This document shows, piece by piece, positions 44,216-55,829 of a stretch of 64,000 nt of DNA. The notes under the pieces are model-generated. The model did not search any database. It worked only from the letters and a program-made list of their open reading frames with translations, and was not told the DNA's origin. A program made the translations under genes and the position numbers. Within the stretch, counting starts at the first letter, position 1, and the number at the start of each line of letters is the position of its first letter. The DNA comes from Anastrepha obliqua (Eukaryota > Arthropoda > Insecta > Diptera > Tephritidae): the NCBI RefSeq assembly GCF_027943255.1, contig NC_072892.1, positions 117,569,792 through 117,633,791 on the forward strand, in the 5' to 3' direction.

Positions 44216-46889
44216 TTAATATTAAAGAAAATGTGAGTTTAACTCTCAATGCATGCATCCGCCACTTGTGGCCTTAAATAACTATGTAAACACAGATCAC
44301 TGACAAACCATTTAATAATGATTTCTGTTAAGAAAAGAAACCTTCATCAGCTACTTGACGTTACTGCCGTTTTCCATCTTTTATTTCATTTCTGCCTCCA
44401 GCAGCTTCATTTTCTTACGTTCTTCTTCACCTCCACTACGCCACAATGCTCGTACACTGACCGCGCATTTAACCTGAATACAAATTAACCAACGAGAATG
44501 ACGAGGCGAGAACGTGAAGCTTGTTTGTAGCCTAGACTTCATAAGTAATGAGGAAAGTAAAAGAAGATAACTTAAACAAACGCAGACAAAGTACTCGAAA
44601 TTGTAAAAAAAAAAATTAATTATGTATGTCAACTGAATGGTGCACAACAGGCGCTATTTAATTACTGAATTCGAAAAAAAAACACACACACACAAACAAG
44701 CGAAAAACAGAGCAACAAATGTAAAGAAATCTCAGTAAATTTAAACTGCCTCCAATAGAGAGTTAGCCACCAAAGGCGCAACTGTGATAATATATTAATT
44801 TCAAAAACTAACACTTCAACTCGCTTCTGAAGTAATCACTTAATCATTTTCGCCCTTGAGCTTTGTTACACAGCTGCAATTTACTCACTGCTATTTCAAG
44901 AACTCGCCTCATTTGTCCAATTATAACAGTAATTTCATAACTCACCTTAAAATCATTTTGTTAGCGCGTAATATGACAGCTGGTATATAGCAGCAACACA
45001 CAAATGCCTGCTAGGTTCTGTGAATGCAGAAGTTGGCAGCAGCTGGAGTAGTTAATATTATCCACTTAAAGCAGCAATAAAAAATTATGATTTTGTACTC
45101 ATACGAACAGCGTATACTTTTGTTTGAATTCTTTCTTTTTTTTGTTTTAGTTTTCAATGAAATGTGCAAACTAGTAGGAATAGCAAAAGTAAAGGAAAAT
45201 AAAAATAATAACTGCAATGCTTCAACGCGTTGTTTTCCACTGCGGCAGGTTCGTCGCTTAAGTCTTTTGTTGTGCACTTGGCTGTCAGCAATTTGTCATA
45301 TAACAGCAAAATTTTTTTTAGTATACCCTCAATTTGTCAATTGTAACAATTAGTACAAATGAGTAACACAGAAATCGTCAAGCTATTGGAATTATTGAAT
45401 AAATGACACTTCCTTGCTGTTGTTGTATATTTTTCTTACAAATCTTCGCTACTTTAGCGACTTTTTGCGCTTTTTCTATATCGTCACACCTTCCTTTATT
45501 TAATTTTTCATTCTTTAAAATTTTTAATGTACTAATTTTTAACTTTTATATTACAAATCAAGCAGAAATTTCTTTTTACAAATAATAAATTCTATTTATT
45601 TGTCCGCATTTTTTCCGCTTTCTTCTGCAGTTGCGCGCGCGTTTTATTTTATTTAATTTTTCTTTCGTTTTGTTTGTCGACTGGCAAAACAGTGACAGTT
45701 TACTTAGCGAAAATTCACAAATGAAATCTTCAGCTTTGACCAGTACAGGTCTTCACTTTCTTGCTTTACAATGTACCGTTAGCTACCGCTATCGCCACCG
45801 CTTCGGCATATGTCCAACGAACAACTGAACGGTTTGGCCAAGTGCCGCCGAAAAAAACCAATCAACCAGCTGCTGCTGCTGCCATCGCCGCCGTCAAAAG
45901 TTGACGCATTCTTTGCAGCGCGCAACAGCAGCGATTATAAAGCTTTGCCCGAGAAAGCTTCGTAGTAGTGGGTTAAATGAAATGCAGTTGGTAGCAGCAA
46001 GCCGCTGGTTGAGCGTACACTTAGCTGTCATTCATGTCGCCTGGTGTGCCGTCGCCCTGTTGGTCCCTCGTGTGCTAGCTGTGCGGCTGCGCATTGATCA
46101 CGAGGCATTTGAGTTACTTTGTACGCCACTGACTCCACGCATAATCTTACCATCTACAACCATTGAAGTTGTCTTACCATAGATAGTATGACAGAATTGA
46201 GTGAGTGTGGTGAATTTGCGCGTTTATTCATTCGGTTGTCAGCTGGCATTTTGTTTGCGCAGAAAGTTTGTAGCTGACCTCTTTTGTTGGTTGGGCATTA
46301 AAACAAATGCGTTTATCCGTAATGCTGCAGGGATTAGACACTTAGTTGTTTGGAGGGGATAATACCTATTTGTCTACTTATTCGGCATGTATATGTACAT
46401 ATAAATACTCGTACAACTGAAACTCATTCCAGTAATTTTAAAATAACTTAACCGGACTTGAGGTAGAAATTGTAAAATAGTAAAAAGGTACTTGCTAAAG
46501 ACTGCTTTGTTTACTTAATATTTACCAACTGCTTCGAGGTCTGAGATATTCACACAGAAAGTACTTAATGAATTATACTTCTGGGTTATTTCTTCAGTTA
46601 CCGCGGTGTAATTATGCTGAAGTCCGAACCAGTTCCACATTCCCTTTTATCCTCTGATTTATTGATTCTGCTCACATTCATATGATGAAGAGTCCAGGGC
46701 GCCGGTAATATTCCTATAAGAAGCTGAATATTCGTATATTGTAAGATCTTCAGTAACTCTAACACAGATATCCAGAATACCACTTTGATCAAAATGAACT
46801 ATTCTGTTTTGTTTACCAATTTTTTTTTTTTTTTTGATTAGGTCATACCTGTGATAACATTCATTGCTTGACCTGTTTAAAAGTTTAGT
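44216..46889. other. Unique intergenic or intronic DNA
   Basis: No mobile-element blocks. 45780-46180 is the most GC-rich unique stretch in the window, with GCTGCTGCTGC and a TATAAAG word at 45936. A short plus-strand frame follows but is not convincing. A weak LINE-like feel at 46600-46790 (minus) could not be confirmed. Confidence 0.35.
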
Positions 46890-47460
46890 GCATTTAAATT
46901 TGCAACAACAACTTTGTATTAAATTTTGTAATGATACTCTAAGGAAAACAACTGTTTACGAACGCCGCATGAAGGATTCAGAACAGAACGTGAGGCCATC
47001 GAGGATGACGAATATACCATCAGAGATTAACCAAATTAACCATCAGAGAGCTGGCAGAGGACTTGAACATAGCTTATGGATCCGTTCCACACATTGAAGG
47101 TAATGATTTTCAAGGCTAAATCCGACCCAACAATTATCAAATGCATCATTATTAGAGAGCAAACGAGGTACGGCACACAACATAGATATGAGGCGAGTGC
47201 GTGAGCAGCTCCGCGTGAACCAAGACTAAATAACCACCTCGTTTTCAATCAAAAAAGAAAGCGCTGCTCTTGGTTTTTATGGATTAAAAAGTTATTGCAC
47301 ACAACACAGTTTTGCCAGAAGGTCAGCCAGTTAATAAGGACTATTATTTGGGCGTTATGAGATGTGAACCAATAAGGAAACGAATACCATCCAACCACCA
47401 GCGAACTCACCTCATATGACCCCTGGATTTTTTTTCTGTTTGATCGAGTCAAAAAATCAC
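46890..47460 (+). pseudogene. Mariner-like transposase relic, HTH and central part
   Basis: The frame from 46864 reads QQQLCIKFCNDTLRKTTVYE then RRMKDSEQNVRPSRM, and in another frame TIRELAEDLNIAYGSVPHIE (47040-47100), the second helix-turn-helix of this group (TIRE.AED.NI.YGS...I). Further on VIAHNTVLPEGQPVNKDYYL and GVMRCEPIRKR (47285-47380) match the LPEGQTVN.EYY..V...LR block upstream of the second catalytic aspartate. The first catalytic region is deleted, and there are many frameshifts. Confidence 0.78.
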
Positions 47461-47549
47461 TACGCAGAACCCATTTTATGTAAGAGCAGAAAGGAATTAA
47501 TGTAAAAACTGAAGACGGCTAGGATGGCTATACCGAAAATAGAATTCCA

Positions 47550-48777
47550 GACATGTTTGGAGAGCTAGATAGGGGAATACTTGGGAGCATTCATGGAGAG
47601 TACTTTGAAGTCGATAATATCACTTCTGAGAAATAAACTTGTACACTCACTACATGTAAACTACGCAAACAGACATGGCAGAAATGAAACAGCGGTCGCT
47701 CAAAAAGCCTGTTGAGATAGAAAGGAGAAGTTAAAAGAAGCATGATAGGTGTATGAACTGGTTATTGCTTAATAGGTAACCACCCCAGAAGGTTGGTATT
47801 TCCATACTACGATTTTGGTAAAAGTTGTCTTAAAAGCTTAGATACAGTTAGAATTTTCAAAAATCGATTTTTTTATTTTATTTTCTCAATGTTCATATAT
47901 GTTTTTAAGAATACACACAGAAAATTTTTTTTCGAAGTTAATTAGTTGAAAAGGCGTTTCAGAGTGCTTGAAAGCGCTTTTCAAACTTTAAAGGCGTTTT
48001 TCTCAAAATGGTGTTTTCAAAGTCTGTGACCAACATTACTCGAAAACGGCTTAACCGAGTAGTGTCAAATTTTAAAACACGCTTTTTAAATATATTTTTT
48101 AATAATTAATCCACGGTTTTTTCTCACCGAAAAATATTTTTTTATAAACAATTTAGGGCCGAAATTTTTGTCAAAAATCGATTTTTTTTAAGAAACCGTT
48201 TGTTGTTTGTTCTTTTGATTAATTACTAGATTTAACATTACTTTAACGAAATCTGTTTGGTTTTTTAATTTCAAAGGATCCAGTTCGAAAATATAGTGGT
48301 CACCGCAAAACGTGTTTTTTGAGAGGAGCACCCGGAGATTAGCTGTAGCTCCTTTCCAAATAACGGTTTTTACTAATACTAAGTCTTTAAATGCAGTTAA
48401 AAGATAACATGTGTAAAAATTTTTAGTTCAATAAATTTAAAAGTTTTCTCAGAAAAAATTCTGGAAAATTCGCTTTTTTCGGTCTTCTAACGGTATAGAA
48501 TCCCTTAACATGGAAGAAGTGGAAATAATCAGGCACCTCCTATGTGAATGTGAAGGCTTAGTCAGAAGGAGACTGCGCACACTTGGTAGTGCATTCTTAA
48601 CAGATGTAGTAGATGTAAAAGATGTACTGCAAGTAGCAGATGTAACGAAGCTTTTTTGCTCGTTTACAAAACCTTCAGAATGGTTGAAAAAGAAACCCAT
48701 AATGTAAGGATAAGTTTCAGTGATATCACAATGATCTAAATGTGTTACTACGATTATCACCCTCCCTACCTACCTTC
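47550..48777 (+). pseudogene. RNase H-type LINE 3' end, interrupted by a MITE
   Basis: Sister of the element at 14045. Before the MITE (47650-47829) the DNA parallels 14630-14811: ACATGGCAGAAATGAAACAG, GCGGTCGCTC, AACTGGTTATTG. After it (48509-48777), MEEVEIIRHLLCECEGLVRR, RRLRTLGSAFLTDVVDVKD and TKLFCSFTKPSEWLKKKP match the 14816-15000 block, and the 3' UTR (GATATCACAATGATCTAAAT, CTACCTACC) matches to the end. The C-terminal HLLCECE zinc-binding cysteines are retained. The 5' part is lost. Confidence 0.85.
47834..48504. mobile_element. TTAA-flanked MITE inserted in a LINE, empty site known
   Basis: A 671-bp element with TTAA at 47830-47833 and 48505-48508. Ends: AAGCTTAGATACAGTTAGAA, and in reverse complement GGGATTCTATACCGTTAGAA. 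The related LINE at 14812 has a single TTAA at exactly the corresponding point, between GCTGTC and TACAGAAGAAG, so the duplication is proven by comparison. Long A/T runs and TCAAAAATCGATTTTT words inside; no coding capacity. The right end resembles that of the MITE at 5804 (GGGATT.TATACC). Confidence 0.92.
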
Positions 48778-48855
48778 TTGGCACTTATACCCTTTTTTGG
48801 GTGTTTGACCAAGCTCCTTATCCTATTTGTGGTGTGATTAATTTGGTTGTATGAC
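48777..48855 (-). repeat. SINE 3' fragment, copy h
   Basis: TTGGCACTTATACCCTTTTT, GGGTGTTTGACCAAGCTCCT and TCCTATTTGTGGTGTG match the reverse complement of the SINE 3' end. It abuts the LINE tail ending at 48777. Confidence 0.72.
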
Positions 48856-49624
48856 ATTATGTCCAAAGTTTAATCATTTTCAAGATATTTCACTGTAAGG
48901 ATTATTTAAGAAAAAATATTTTTGGGATTCACGTCCACTTTCCTTTAAATGTTAGTTCGAGGTCCCATTTTTTTTTTTTTGGTTAAAGGGTATGCCAATT
49001 AATAAAAATAATAAATAAAGTTTCAACGAATTTGTTAACCAATCTGTTAACAATAGCGGTCTGATAAAGTTTTAAATTTACGATTTTTCACCAAATGTTT
49101 AGAACCTCACAACATAAAAAAATATTATGGGAACTATTCTGAATCTATTTTAAAATTGGTATGTCTTTTCAGGTATTCAAAAAGATGTAATATTCTCAGG
49201 ATTATGTAATTGAATAGACCCAGCAGAGGTGGTACAACATAACGCAACATGGATTCCAAATACTACCGGATAGTGGCTGGCATAATTTAAAAAATCTAAA
49301 AAAAAATGGAAAAATTATTTCAAGAATTTGGGTCAGGAACAGAGGTGGTCATATCAAAAACGAATTATAATGAATAACAAATGTAAATTGTTAAGTTATA
49401 TGTCTTAGTCACGTAATCTAAAATAGTTGACGGAATGATTTGCACGCAAAACTTTTTTTCTAATGATGTGAAGTAGGAAACACTCAAAATAGTTAATTTT
49501 AAATTATAAGCGCTTGGTTGAAATTTTACTGATGATTTTAATTAACTAAATAAAAACAAAAAACGGATCTGCCACTTGAACTAAAATTAAAAACAAAATC
49601 GGCCCTAAAACAAAAAAAAACATA
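48856..49624. other. Unannotated AT-rich DNA
   Basis: Unique AT-rich sequence. The segments near 49450-49560 (AAGTAGGAAACA, TTAACTAA) resemble 38630-38730, suggesting a short, old dispersed repeat, but boundaries are unclear. Confidence 0.35.
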
Positions 49625-50121
49625 TTAGTTTGAGAAAAAAGAAATTCATTATTTTTGCGTAAAATTTTTGCGCAACTAGTTTAAAACTGTTCGATGGTCG
49701 ATATTTAGCTTTTGGGAGATGCTACGAATACTAATATGCCGGTCAACTGCTATTATTTCTGTGATTTTATCGAAATCTTCGAGGACGGGCCCGTGTGAGA
49801 TGCATCTCTAAAATCAAAAATTCCTAAATGGAATCGTCGAAACCAAAATTATTCTTAATTACCGGTTGCAGTATCGGCACCAGAAACACCACTCACATTT
49901 TTAGTGGCCTATATGTACCAAATTATTTCTTTGTTGACTTCCATTACTTACACTTCCTAGAACTGACAACAGAATGGAACAAACAGAAAACAGCAAACGA
50001 ATTTTTGTAATGTGAAATGTCACCTTGATAACGAGCATAAACCTTAAATTGTTTGATCAACAGTTTACGAGATATCAATAACTACACCCATCTACCGAGA
50101 AAATAATGGATTTTTTAAATA
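49625..50121 (-). mobile_element. Internally deleted mariner, copy 3 (MITE-like)
   Basis: Left end TTAGTTTGAGAAAAAAGAAA after a TA, then TTTTTGCGTAAAATTT, which matches the terminal zone of mariner copy 1 (393-440). It then jumps straight to GCGCAACTAGTTTAAAACTG, equivalent to 1078 onward of copy 1, and follows that copy to its right end: GGTCGAT.TTTAGCTT, ATGCTACGA, TCGGCACCA, TTTCTTTGTTGAC, GAGAAAATAAT. About 640 bp of transposase have been removed. This is how a mariner-derived MITE forms. The plus-strand frame 49828-50010 is a shadow. Confidence 0.85.
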
Positions 50122-51994
50122 ATCTTTATAATCAAATATCTCGACAAGTTAGGACATCATTTCACATAACCAAAGTAATCAAAAATTATCAAAATAATAA
50201 TATCCTTAAGTATTTAGCACGACCTTCCCGGTAACACTACATGTGATAGTGAAAAATTATATGCTCGATCACTGTATGCATCAGATGGAGGCATTTCCTT
50301 TGTCAGTTATCCAGAGGCTGTTAGACATCCTAAGCCTAAGAACACTCTTGGCTGCAGAACATTCTTAAAAATATTTGTCAACGCGATCTTTACAGAAGCT
50401 CTACTAGCTGGACGTGCAACTTACTTATTTTACTACTGATTCCATTTATACTCAAATGATACTCGTAATAACCGATTGTATCTACATCCATTGATACATT
50501 CGGTAGAAGCAATGTTAAGACATACTATTTACCGTGACGTCATCAACTTGTGACACAATTACGATTACCAACGTCTAGACTGTGTGCAGCCACGAAAAGC
50601 AAGAACAACAAATGCTTGAGCGAAAAATAAAGTGAAATGAGAAAAATATTCACATACATATGCACATAAGTACTCTCATATGCCTGTTTCTGCACTCACC
50701 ACTACAAGCATTGCATGCGTACGCCGTCACCGTCAACAGGTCAACAGCAGCCAGCAGCCGTAAACAACAGTGTTAATAACATGCAACAAAGAATAAAAAA
50801 CAAACAACAAACAACATACATAAAACAGTGAGCACAAAAGCTGCAGTTGCAGTTACTCCCATAATCACAACAGCAACGACATATTCAAGTGTATTCGTGT
50901 GTATGCATGCAAAGTTTTGTTTTTTTGTTTCTCATAGCGAATGTAGCTGCGACAGCAAGCAATAACCTTAAAGCCAAGCCGTTTAAAAACATCACTACAA
51001 TGCTGATTTCGTTCTTGCTCACATGCTCACCTGCTCACATGCTCTCGTGCTTCTTCTTGCCACTGCTACTGCAGCTGCAGCTGCCGTCTGTTTGCTTTCT
51101 AACGCATGTGCGCATGTGCATCACGTTGATGCGTTAAATCGTCCAAGCACATGACTGACTGGCCGCCATAAATAAAGCAAGCTATTTAAAATAAAATAAC
51201 AAAAATATACAAAAAATTTAATAAAAAAAATTACAGCAGCTATTAAATAGAGGAAAAACTTAACGAAATCGACTTTTTGCACTGATTCGAATTCATTATA
51301 ATTGTGTGTTATTTTGCAATTTACGCACATTTGAAAATTTTCCTTAGGCAAGCGATTTTTTTTTACGCCTATCGCTTTTATTTCCTTTATTCCTTTTTGA
51401 GAATTTTTTCCTAGTCTATTTTTTATAGTCGATTTTCTTAATTTATGGCAATTGCATGCCATTTACGCCGTTCACATTTGTCAGCCATTTTAATGCCATT
51501 GGCCAAAGCCAGCCATTCAATCCGTCCGCTGCAGTTTGACGTTTGTGGTTTTCATTTGCGGCAATTTGTTTAATTCTCTTGCCACCAAGCATAAATGTTG
51601 CATAATTACGTAAAGCCTTAAGCGCATTGTTTCACACATAACTCGTTCAAAATGTGGATTTGTGTTTATTGGTATGTATGCGAGGGTGGCTCAATAAATC
51701 ACCGAAACACAACACTGATAGCATTGCCAATTAAAGAAAGCAACTAAATTTTCCGACAAATCCGACAAATACTCGTGTTTTTATTGTAAGAGTCCACCAA
51801 CAATTTCGAAAAATTAAAAAAAAAAGATTTTCAATACTTATTTTTTGCTCGAAAAAACCATAACGAGAACCCCACTAAAGTTTTTTAAACATTTCGGAGG
51901 CACTTTACCATCGATTGCAAACATCCGCAGCCGGCTTATGGAATTTTGCTAAAGGAATACCAACACAAGTCGTGTCGAACGCTCTGGTCGCCCA
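50122..51994. other. Unique intergenic or intronic DNA
   Basis: 50560-51620 reads like fly cis-regulatory DNA (CAGCAGCCAGCAGCCG, CACATGCTCAC repeats near 51020-51045, GGCCGCCATAAATAAAG near 51161), but no factor sites can be assigned. Two frames (50889-51137 plus, 51121-51462 minus) lack any motif. Confidence 0.35.
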
Positions 51995-52135
51995 TATGAA
52001 GTACGGTGAAGAGATTTCAAAAGTCTGGCCAAGATCAAACGGTTAACCGACTCTTATCGAATTTGAAGAAATCAGCTGACTGACCGACGTAACCAGGGTT
52101 ATGACAGCGGTTTTCTTATTAAAAATTAAAAAATT
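51995..52135 (+). repeat. Arm of the 31375-type inverted-repeat element
   Basis: AGTCTGGCCAAGATCAAACG, GTTAACCGACTCTTATCGAA, TTTGAAGAAATCAGCTGACT and TATGACAGCGG parallel the arms at 31385-31490 and the sequence at 17615-17740. The matching opposite arm was not found nearby. An interior segment of the same family lies at 53035-53085. Confidence 0.65.
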
Positions 52136-52534
52136 AAGATTGTGTTGCTGATATACGAAAAAGGTCAATACAACCGTGCAGTTGTTGTAGAAGTTTACCA
52201 CGTCCTGCCAGCCCAGTGTAGTCACCGATCGTCATCGTCTAACTCATCTAACTCATCTAACAGTAGGCCCAGAAAACGACAAGTTGGATCCAAAGGGAGA
52301 GGTGTGTTAGGCGAGTGGATTTATGATCGTGCGAACGTTCTGCCTTTGGTATGCTGGAGATCGGCGCACATATCCAAACGTACGCCAACTTAAAATCGGT
52401 GGTCCTACATGGTTGTTAGACGAGGAATCTGAACATGTGCGGCTTGCAAATGTTGCCAACCTTTTTTAATCGTCGTTTACGCAAAATCATGCAGATGTTC
52501 TGGCCTAAAACCATAAGTAAGAATTACCTAAGGA
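52136..52534. other. Unannotated; short CATCTAACT repeat
   Basis: Shares TGATATACGAAAAAG with the interior of the 31375 element (31501), so probably the same family. A small tandem repeat, TCATCTAAC, occurs at 52240-52262. Confidence 0.4.
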
Positions 52535-52760
52535 CTATTACTAAACATCCTTCTCGAAGTACGACGTCGCAAATTGAAGTGGATCGACCATACACTGCGG
52601 AAACGCCTTGACGACATCAGAAGAGCTGCGTTGGAATGTAATCCCCAAGAGAGTCGCACACGCGGGTGACCAGTCAATACTTGTAGACGACAGGATGAAG
52701 CAGAATCACAGAAATCAGGCCATTCCTGGAGACAAATAAAACTTCTATCTTCAAATAAAT
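52535..52760 (+). pseudogene. RTE-like LINE C-terminal fragment
   Basis: The plus frame reads RRKLKWIDHTLRKRLDDIRR, AALECNPQESRTRG, then PVNTCRRQDEAESQKSGHSW. The family pattern is RRRWIGH.LRK....I.R.AL.WNPQG.R.RGRP..TWRRS.E.E....G.SW. It is the extreme C-terminus of a CFDP2-like or RTE-like LINE, distinct from the family at 8065. One stop. Confidence 0.8.
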
Positions 52761-52824
52761 CAATTTATGGTCGTATGTTCCACCTAGAAACCACGATTTT
52801 GGAGACGTGGTGTAACCTGCCTAT

Positions 52825-52890
52825 TGCAGCCGGTTCTACGTACCGGAATGACTCGGATTTTTACCGACCAAGAGCTGCTGCCACAATAAA
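52825..52890 (+). repeat. Second copy of the CCGG-palindrome repeat
   Basis: GCCGGTTCTACGTACCGGAA and TGACTCGGATTTTTACCG match 32155-32215. The CAA tail is missing. Confidence 0.55.
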
Positions 52891-53034
52891 CTAACCTTTT
52901 CTACTGAGCTGAACCTCACTTCTCATTTATCCATAAAGCCAGCAGTAATGTGGGTTCGTTGCCGTCTGAACAACGACTAATTGTCCGAGCGTAGGAATGC
53001 GTGTCAAATGATTTGGCAAAATTCTACTGCCGAG

Positions 53035-53085
53035 TCCCCGATTGTCTGGCAGCGAAAGTTACTCTCCCAATTTTGTTTGCCACCA
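53035..53085 (+). repeat. Interior segment of the 31375-type element
   Basis: GGCAGCGAAAGTTACTCTCC and CAATTTTGTTTGCCACCATA parallel GGCAGTCGAAGTTCCCCTCA and CAATTTTGTTTGTCACCATA at 31622-31662. Confidence 0.6.
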
Positions 53086-53859
53086 TACCTGATGGCTTCC
53101 TATATTTCCGCATTTGCAGAGGTGGGGCAGGCGGAACTACTTTTTATTTTTAGTTTTTCTGACTCATTCTAGAGAAAACAGAAGAGACTTGTTTGACGAC
53201 GATCCCAGTTTTGACGGTTTTCTGGCTGAAAAGTGCTCTCATGTTTGCTGTTGATACCAATTGAAGTTCCTTGAGCTCTAATAGAGGCGCGATATCACTG
53301 GAGCCCATATCCTCTATCAATCACAATATATTTGGTGACTTTACGAGTTTTAAGATCCAAAGGTCCACGGTCATGCTACTAAGTGAATATTTTCATGCTA
53401 GGGTTTGGGACTCTGATTTATTTGCTGTAAGTCTTCGTGAAATCAATGAAAATCAGTTAATTGGAGAATTATTGGCTTTAAAAACTGAATTTCTCTACTG
53501 CTTATTAAATTTGCCAAAAATGTTGAGACATAGCGTAATTTATGTCTTAACTTATGTCTGTAGTCTCATTAGCGGGTATGTCTCTTTACCAAACTTCGTT
53601 CTAGACTTCCGCTGATCTTGAGTTATTAATCATATTACTGCTTCAAGCAAAGTTGCAACAGCATTGAACGATCATTTACAAATCAATTTACTAGTTAGAA
53701 TTTAGAGTCTGCGGATTTTCTTTACGGTTTGGATGGGAACTCAAACCAGATGCCTACATCTGAAGATTCAATCTTCCGGAGCAATTCACTTTTTGCCCTC
53801 CCATCGATTATGTATACCTACACGTATATGAGCTGATAGAAATATATTTATACCTAAAT
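53086..53859. other. Unannotated
   Basis: A 114-codon plus-strand frame (53271-53615) has no motif I recognise. It could belong to a decayed element, but nothing supports coding. Confidence 0.35.
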
Positions 53860-54039
53860 ACATACGTGGGAGGTTTAATAAGTACCCGTGTTTAATGACA
53901 GAGGGCGTACCTTAGTGAAGTTGGTGTTAGAAGGTTATTAGTAGGTTAGTTTGGATTTGGTAGTTATTCCAGTAAGACGTGTTTCGGGGTTTCCGCTAAG
54001 ATGGAAAAGAAGTAGTGTCGTTCGGTAGTATCGTATTGA
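53860..54039 (+). mobile_element. Mariner 5' end fragment
   Basis: GTGGGAGGTTTAATAAGTAC at about 53866 looks like a mariner terminal repeat, and about 135 bp downstream the frame MEKK.CRSVVSY starts, matching the MEKKE.R..IK start of mauritiana-type transposases (second codon set broken by a stop). It is cut off after 13 codons by a poly-C run. Weak but consistent in spacing. Confidence 0.45.
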
Positions 54040-54059
54040 CCCCCCCCCCCCCCCCCCCC
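54040..54059 (+). repeat. Poly-C run of 20
   Basis: Twenty consecutive C, striking in AT-rich DNA. It falls exactly where the mariner 5' fragment stops matching. Confidence 0.97.
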
Positions 54060-55829
54060 TCGTATATGTACATATGTATAGGAAAAAAAAAATCTGAAAA
54101 TGTTCGGTCTTTCAAGTACCCGCCCTTAAACGATTTTCTCGATACCGCAATGGTACAGGCAAAAACTTGTTATAAAACTCCTGAGTTTGTGCGTATGCAT
54201 TCTAATCTAATTTCATAACTGCACGTAAACACACAACACTTTGCTTAAAGCTACTATATCCCTATAGGAAAAACTCGAACTAATCATGCGAATATCCGCA
54301 ATTTCGAACCACTTTGCTATTCATGTGGGGAATGGCGTCACGTGTTGGCAGAAATTGGTTCGTTAAGTAGACAAAAACGATTATCTTTGCCTTTCTCTAC
54401 ATTATAATTGTCGCGGTGTAATAGTTCCATAGCAACCCTAGCAATAATAAAGTCCGTTCGGCTATAAAAATTCGAAAAAAATTTTACGCAAAAGGAAGAA
54501 GAACCAACACTGACTTCGCTTGGTCGCAATACAAGAATTCAAGAAATAAAGCTACCGCCATTACAAGAAATTAGCAAAAGAGCAGTTAAATTTATATATA
54601 AATTTAATCCATCACCATATCAAATGGTGATTCAAAGACTTAAATATGCATGGAAAATTTAAGTCTGAATGTTAAATTGACTCCGACATACTTATTAACT
54701 ATTTTACTAGCGACTGCAAAAGCAGCAATAAGTCTGTAGCTCAAAAATTTATTAACAATCTTGCTTTAAAAATAAATAGTTTAAATTTAATGGGGTATTG
54801 GAAGCAGACCTTTAGATATCTGTCATAGCTCATGGGTCATAGTTATGCGATTGGGGTTATATAGGGTATTCTTGAGATTTGTACAATCAGCAAATGGATG
54901 CGCCGGGGGCCAATTGACTCTTCTTTTCACACCACCAAGTAAAATCCAATAGTTGCTTGTATGAAAAAAAATAAACGATCCCAAATTATTTATGGTTTTG
55001 AACTCGCTCGCGACTCCCTAATTCCGTACTAGGGAACTTTCCGGCAGGGTGGGGCTGTCTATTACAATTACGCACGCACACACACATACGCATCAGTTAT
55101 TTACATTCGAATAATTTGAATTTTGGCATGCAACGCACATTTGCCGTCGTCAACATTGTAAAATATTCTTTGAGTTGCGCTACACATTACCATCGATCAG
55201 CGATTTTCATTATGTGAGCAGCAATTGCGTTTTGCAAGCGACTCAGAGGCGTTCATGCCACCGCGCGGCATAGCAAGCACATAATTTCGAGCAGTTAAAA
55301 GAACTATCTACTATTTATTTTATGGGGTATTTCTCATATGTAATTTTATACAAGCGTGAGAGACTTTGCGTCAAATTCGTGAACGCAGAAATAATTGTGG
55401 TCTTTATTGTAGTTGGGCCAATAAATTGATGAAACATTTTGTAGGGCGGTCGGTATGTGCGTAAACTACGGAAATGAGAATCGAAAGTTTTGCCAAACGG
55501 TGTTTATGTCGATGTGGAAATGCTCACAACTCATAGGGTAATGGTTCCAAAGTGTGGCAAATCGCAACTGCATTCTTTTTCAATACATAGACTTGGCAGC
55601 TAAGTAGTAACTTTTGTGTTTCTGGCTTGCTTAAAAAATATATTCAAAAAGAAAAATAAAGAAACTTCAAATGCTCGTACGTTAAACTAGCAGGGACTCT
55701 TTGTATTACTACATTATGATTCAACCTATTTTATTTCGTTTAAAATTTTGTCGCTGGCTGTTTTATTTAATATAATATTATCACGGTGGAAATTGACTAT
55801 TCCTCTCTGCTTATTAACTTGTCTCTGGC
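54060..55829. other. Unannotated
   Basis: 54250-54560 contains mixed sequence without recognisable blocks. 55070-55320 is unique and less AT-rich with a short CA repeat at 55073-55086. No gene or element could be defined. Confidence 0.35.

Noticed and set aside
45901..46182. Plus-strand frame downstream of a TATAAAG word in GC-rich DNA
   Set aside because: The frame opens at TTG; its first ATG is at 45982, leaving 66 codons with no family match. Not enough to call a gene.
49828..50010. 60-codon plus-strand frame
   Set aside because: It lies antisense within a deleted mariner copy and is a shadow of the minus-strand transposase.
51121..51462. 113-codon minus-strand frame with a hydrophobic C-terminal half
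   Set aside because: Lysine- and phenylalanine-rich composition is what AT-rich chance frames give; no domain or start context supports it.
53271..53615. 114-codon plus-strand frame
   Set aside because: No recognisable motif in the protein; neighbours are decayed elements and no promoter or splice evidence is visible.
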